From NCBI GenBank assembly GCA_900316285.1, contig ONCG01000025.1, forward strand, positions 79,673-143,672: a DNA stretch of 64,000 nucleotides, written 5' to 3'. This document shows, piece after piece, positions 63,340 to 64,000 of the stretch (positions are counted from its first letter, which is position 1; each line of letters begins with the position of its first letter). Under the pieces are notes generated by a model. It did not search any database and was not told the DNA's origin. It saw only the letters and a list, made by a program, of their open reading frames with translations. Source of the stretch: an uncultured Prevotellaceae bacterium (GTDB lineage Bacteria > Bacteroidota > Bacteroidia > Bacteroidales > Bacteroidaceae). The position numbers were made by a program, and so were the translations under genes.

Positions 63340-63503
63340 GTAGTCCCCTCCTCCTGGGAGGAGGGGTGCGGGGTGGTAGAGAAGAATACGGTCCTTACCT
63401 ATTTAATAGGTCAAGCATTGTTTGTTCCGCTACCACCCCTTACCCCTCCTTCCCGAAGGAGGGGACAACAAATGAACTCCTTGTTCTATTTTGACACACC
63501 CTC
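63340..63503. repeat. B element, copy 3
   Basis: Arms GTAGTCCCCTCCTCCTGGGA (from 63340) and the complementary CCCTTACCCCTCCTTCCCGA on to GGGGAC (63466), then the tail with ATGAACTCCTTGTTCTATTT. Confidence 0.85.
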
Positions 63504-63653
63504 CTACGGTTGGGTGTGTCTTCTTCACACCTGTTCGTCTGTCCCGTATGTCTTCTCCCTATCTGTTCGGGCAGACACTGGGGTCTGCCCCTACGGTTGG
63601 GTGTGTCTTCTTCACACCTGTTCGTCTGTCCCGTATGTCTTCTCCCTATCTGT
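63503..63653. repeat. 64-bp direct repeat flanking half an A element
   Basis: Copies at 63503-63566 and 63590-63653, both beginning CCTACGGTTGGGTGTGTCTT, offset by 87 bases. Between them lies most of an A-element arm (63568-63594). The region makes open frames but no credible gene. Confidence 0.85.
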
Positions 63654-63732
63654 CACGTATGTACAAAAAAAGACATCGCTACAAAGGAGGGCACTGAAAA
63701 AGTCCCTATAGACTCTTTTTAACAATTAAAGC

Positions 63733-63776
63733 CTGCACATAGTCATGTAAAAAATTGGCTATGTGCAGATTTTTTT
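63733..63776 (+). terminator. Hairpin with T-tract before the transposase gene
   Basis: CTGCACATAG (63733-63742) pairs with CTATGTGCAG (63759-63768), followed by ATTTTTTTG. It may terminate incoming transcripts and so insulate the insertion sequence; it may also be part of the IS end. Confidence 0.7.
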
Positions 63777-63801
63777 GTACCTTTAATAAACCTTAAAGTT
63801 T

Positions 63802-64000
63802 ATGTTATCTCAGGAACAAGAGCTGATATTGAGTGAATATAGTGGTTTGTATGATATTGTTGTCCCGCAAGACAACCTTCTGCGACGGATCAACACTCTC
63901 ATTGATTTCTCCTTTGTATATCAGGAGTTAGTGGACAAGTATTGTTCAGACAATGGCCGTATGGCGGAGTCTCCCATCCGCATGTTCAAGTACCTTCTTC
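63802..64000 (+). mobile_element. IS1182-type transposase, N-terminal part (runs off window)
   Basis: The last 66 codons read LILSEYSGLYDIVVPQDNLL, then RRINTLIDFSFVYQELVDKY and ESPIRMFKYLL, the typical start of IS1182-family (IS5-like, DUF772) transposases. The rest lies beyond the window, so integrity is unknown. Confidence 0.85.

Noticed and set aside
63295-63711. 138-codon frame before the insertion sequence
   Set aside because: It crosses a B element and the 64-bp duplication; the translation repeats itself and has no signal of selection.
1-64000. tRNA, rRNA and tmRNA genes
   Set aside because: No stretch with the expected conserved cores was seen by eye; a covariance-model search would be needed to exclude them fully.

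Overview
The window looks like a chromosomal segment from a Bacteroidales bacterium, most probably Prevotella or a close relative. The signs are: promoters of the Bacteroidetes type (TAnnTTTG -7 box with a TTTG-like -33 box), a type III glutamine synthetase, LL-diaminopimelate aminotransferase, an AspT/YidE transporter, a Nudix-type arabinose regulator, a Memo-AMMECR1 fusion, many lipoproteins, and an IS1182-type transposase at the right edge. I found no rRNA, tRNA or CRISPR array.

Layout. 1-3.1 kb: end of grpE, dnaJ, folC. 3.6-7.2 kb: a galactose operon (aldose epimerase, galK, sugar permease) closed by a terminator. 7.4-8.2 kb: a small lipoprotein and a nucleoside-deoxyribosyltransferase-like protein. 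8.5-16.3 kb: an arabinose operon (secreted epimerase, sodium symporter, AraR-like Nudix regulator, araD, araA, ribulokinase) closed by a terminator. 16.5-21.9 kb: an M49-like lipoprotein with a changed zinc motif, an AspT-type transporter and an NAD-dependent epimerase. 21.9-27.4 kb (minus strand): a GH9 enzyme, a LOG-family protein and a GH13 enzyme. 27.5-30 kb: the AmmeMemoRadiSam pair. 30.3-36.8 kb: small housekeeping genes, lipoproteins, azlCD and a cyclophilin. 37.7-51 kb (minus strand): a nitrogen-assimilation block (gltB, gltD, dapF, dapL, glnK, amtB, an outer-membrane protein, type III glnN). 51.3-59.9 kb (plus strand): glutamine-dependent amidotransferases (pyrG, carA, a half-length carB, glmS, asnB). 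60.5-63.3 kb: an outer-membrane barrel protein and a secreted protein. 63.8 kb to the end: start of a transposase.

From 37.7 to 59.9 kb most genes make, move or spend glutamine or glutamate. The gltB and glnK promoters carry the same upstream block at the same distance from the -7 box, so they are probably co-regulated.

The most unusual content is repetitive DNA. (1) Three intergenic arrays keep a strict 22-bp period while the unit sequence drifts; two of them share an identical 100-bp block 42 kb apart. (2) Several families of short palindromic elements are nested in each other and supply the last codons or stop codons of neighbouring genes. (3) GC-rich palindromes of one of these families lie in frame inside dapF, gltB (three times), carA and asnB (twice), much like the coding palindromic elements of Rickettsia. 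(4) carB stops after its first half exactly where another repeat begins. Functions are assigned from motifs recognised by eye; no database search was possible.
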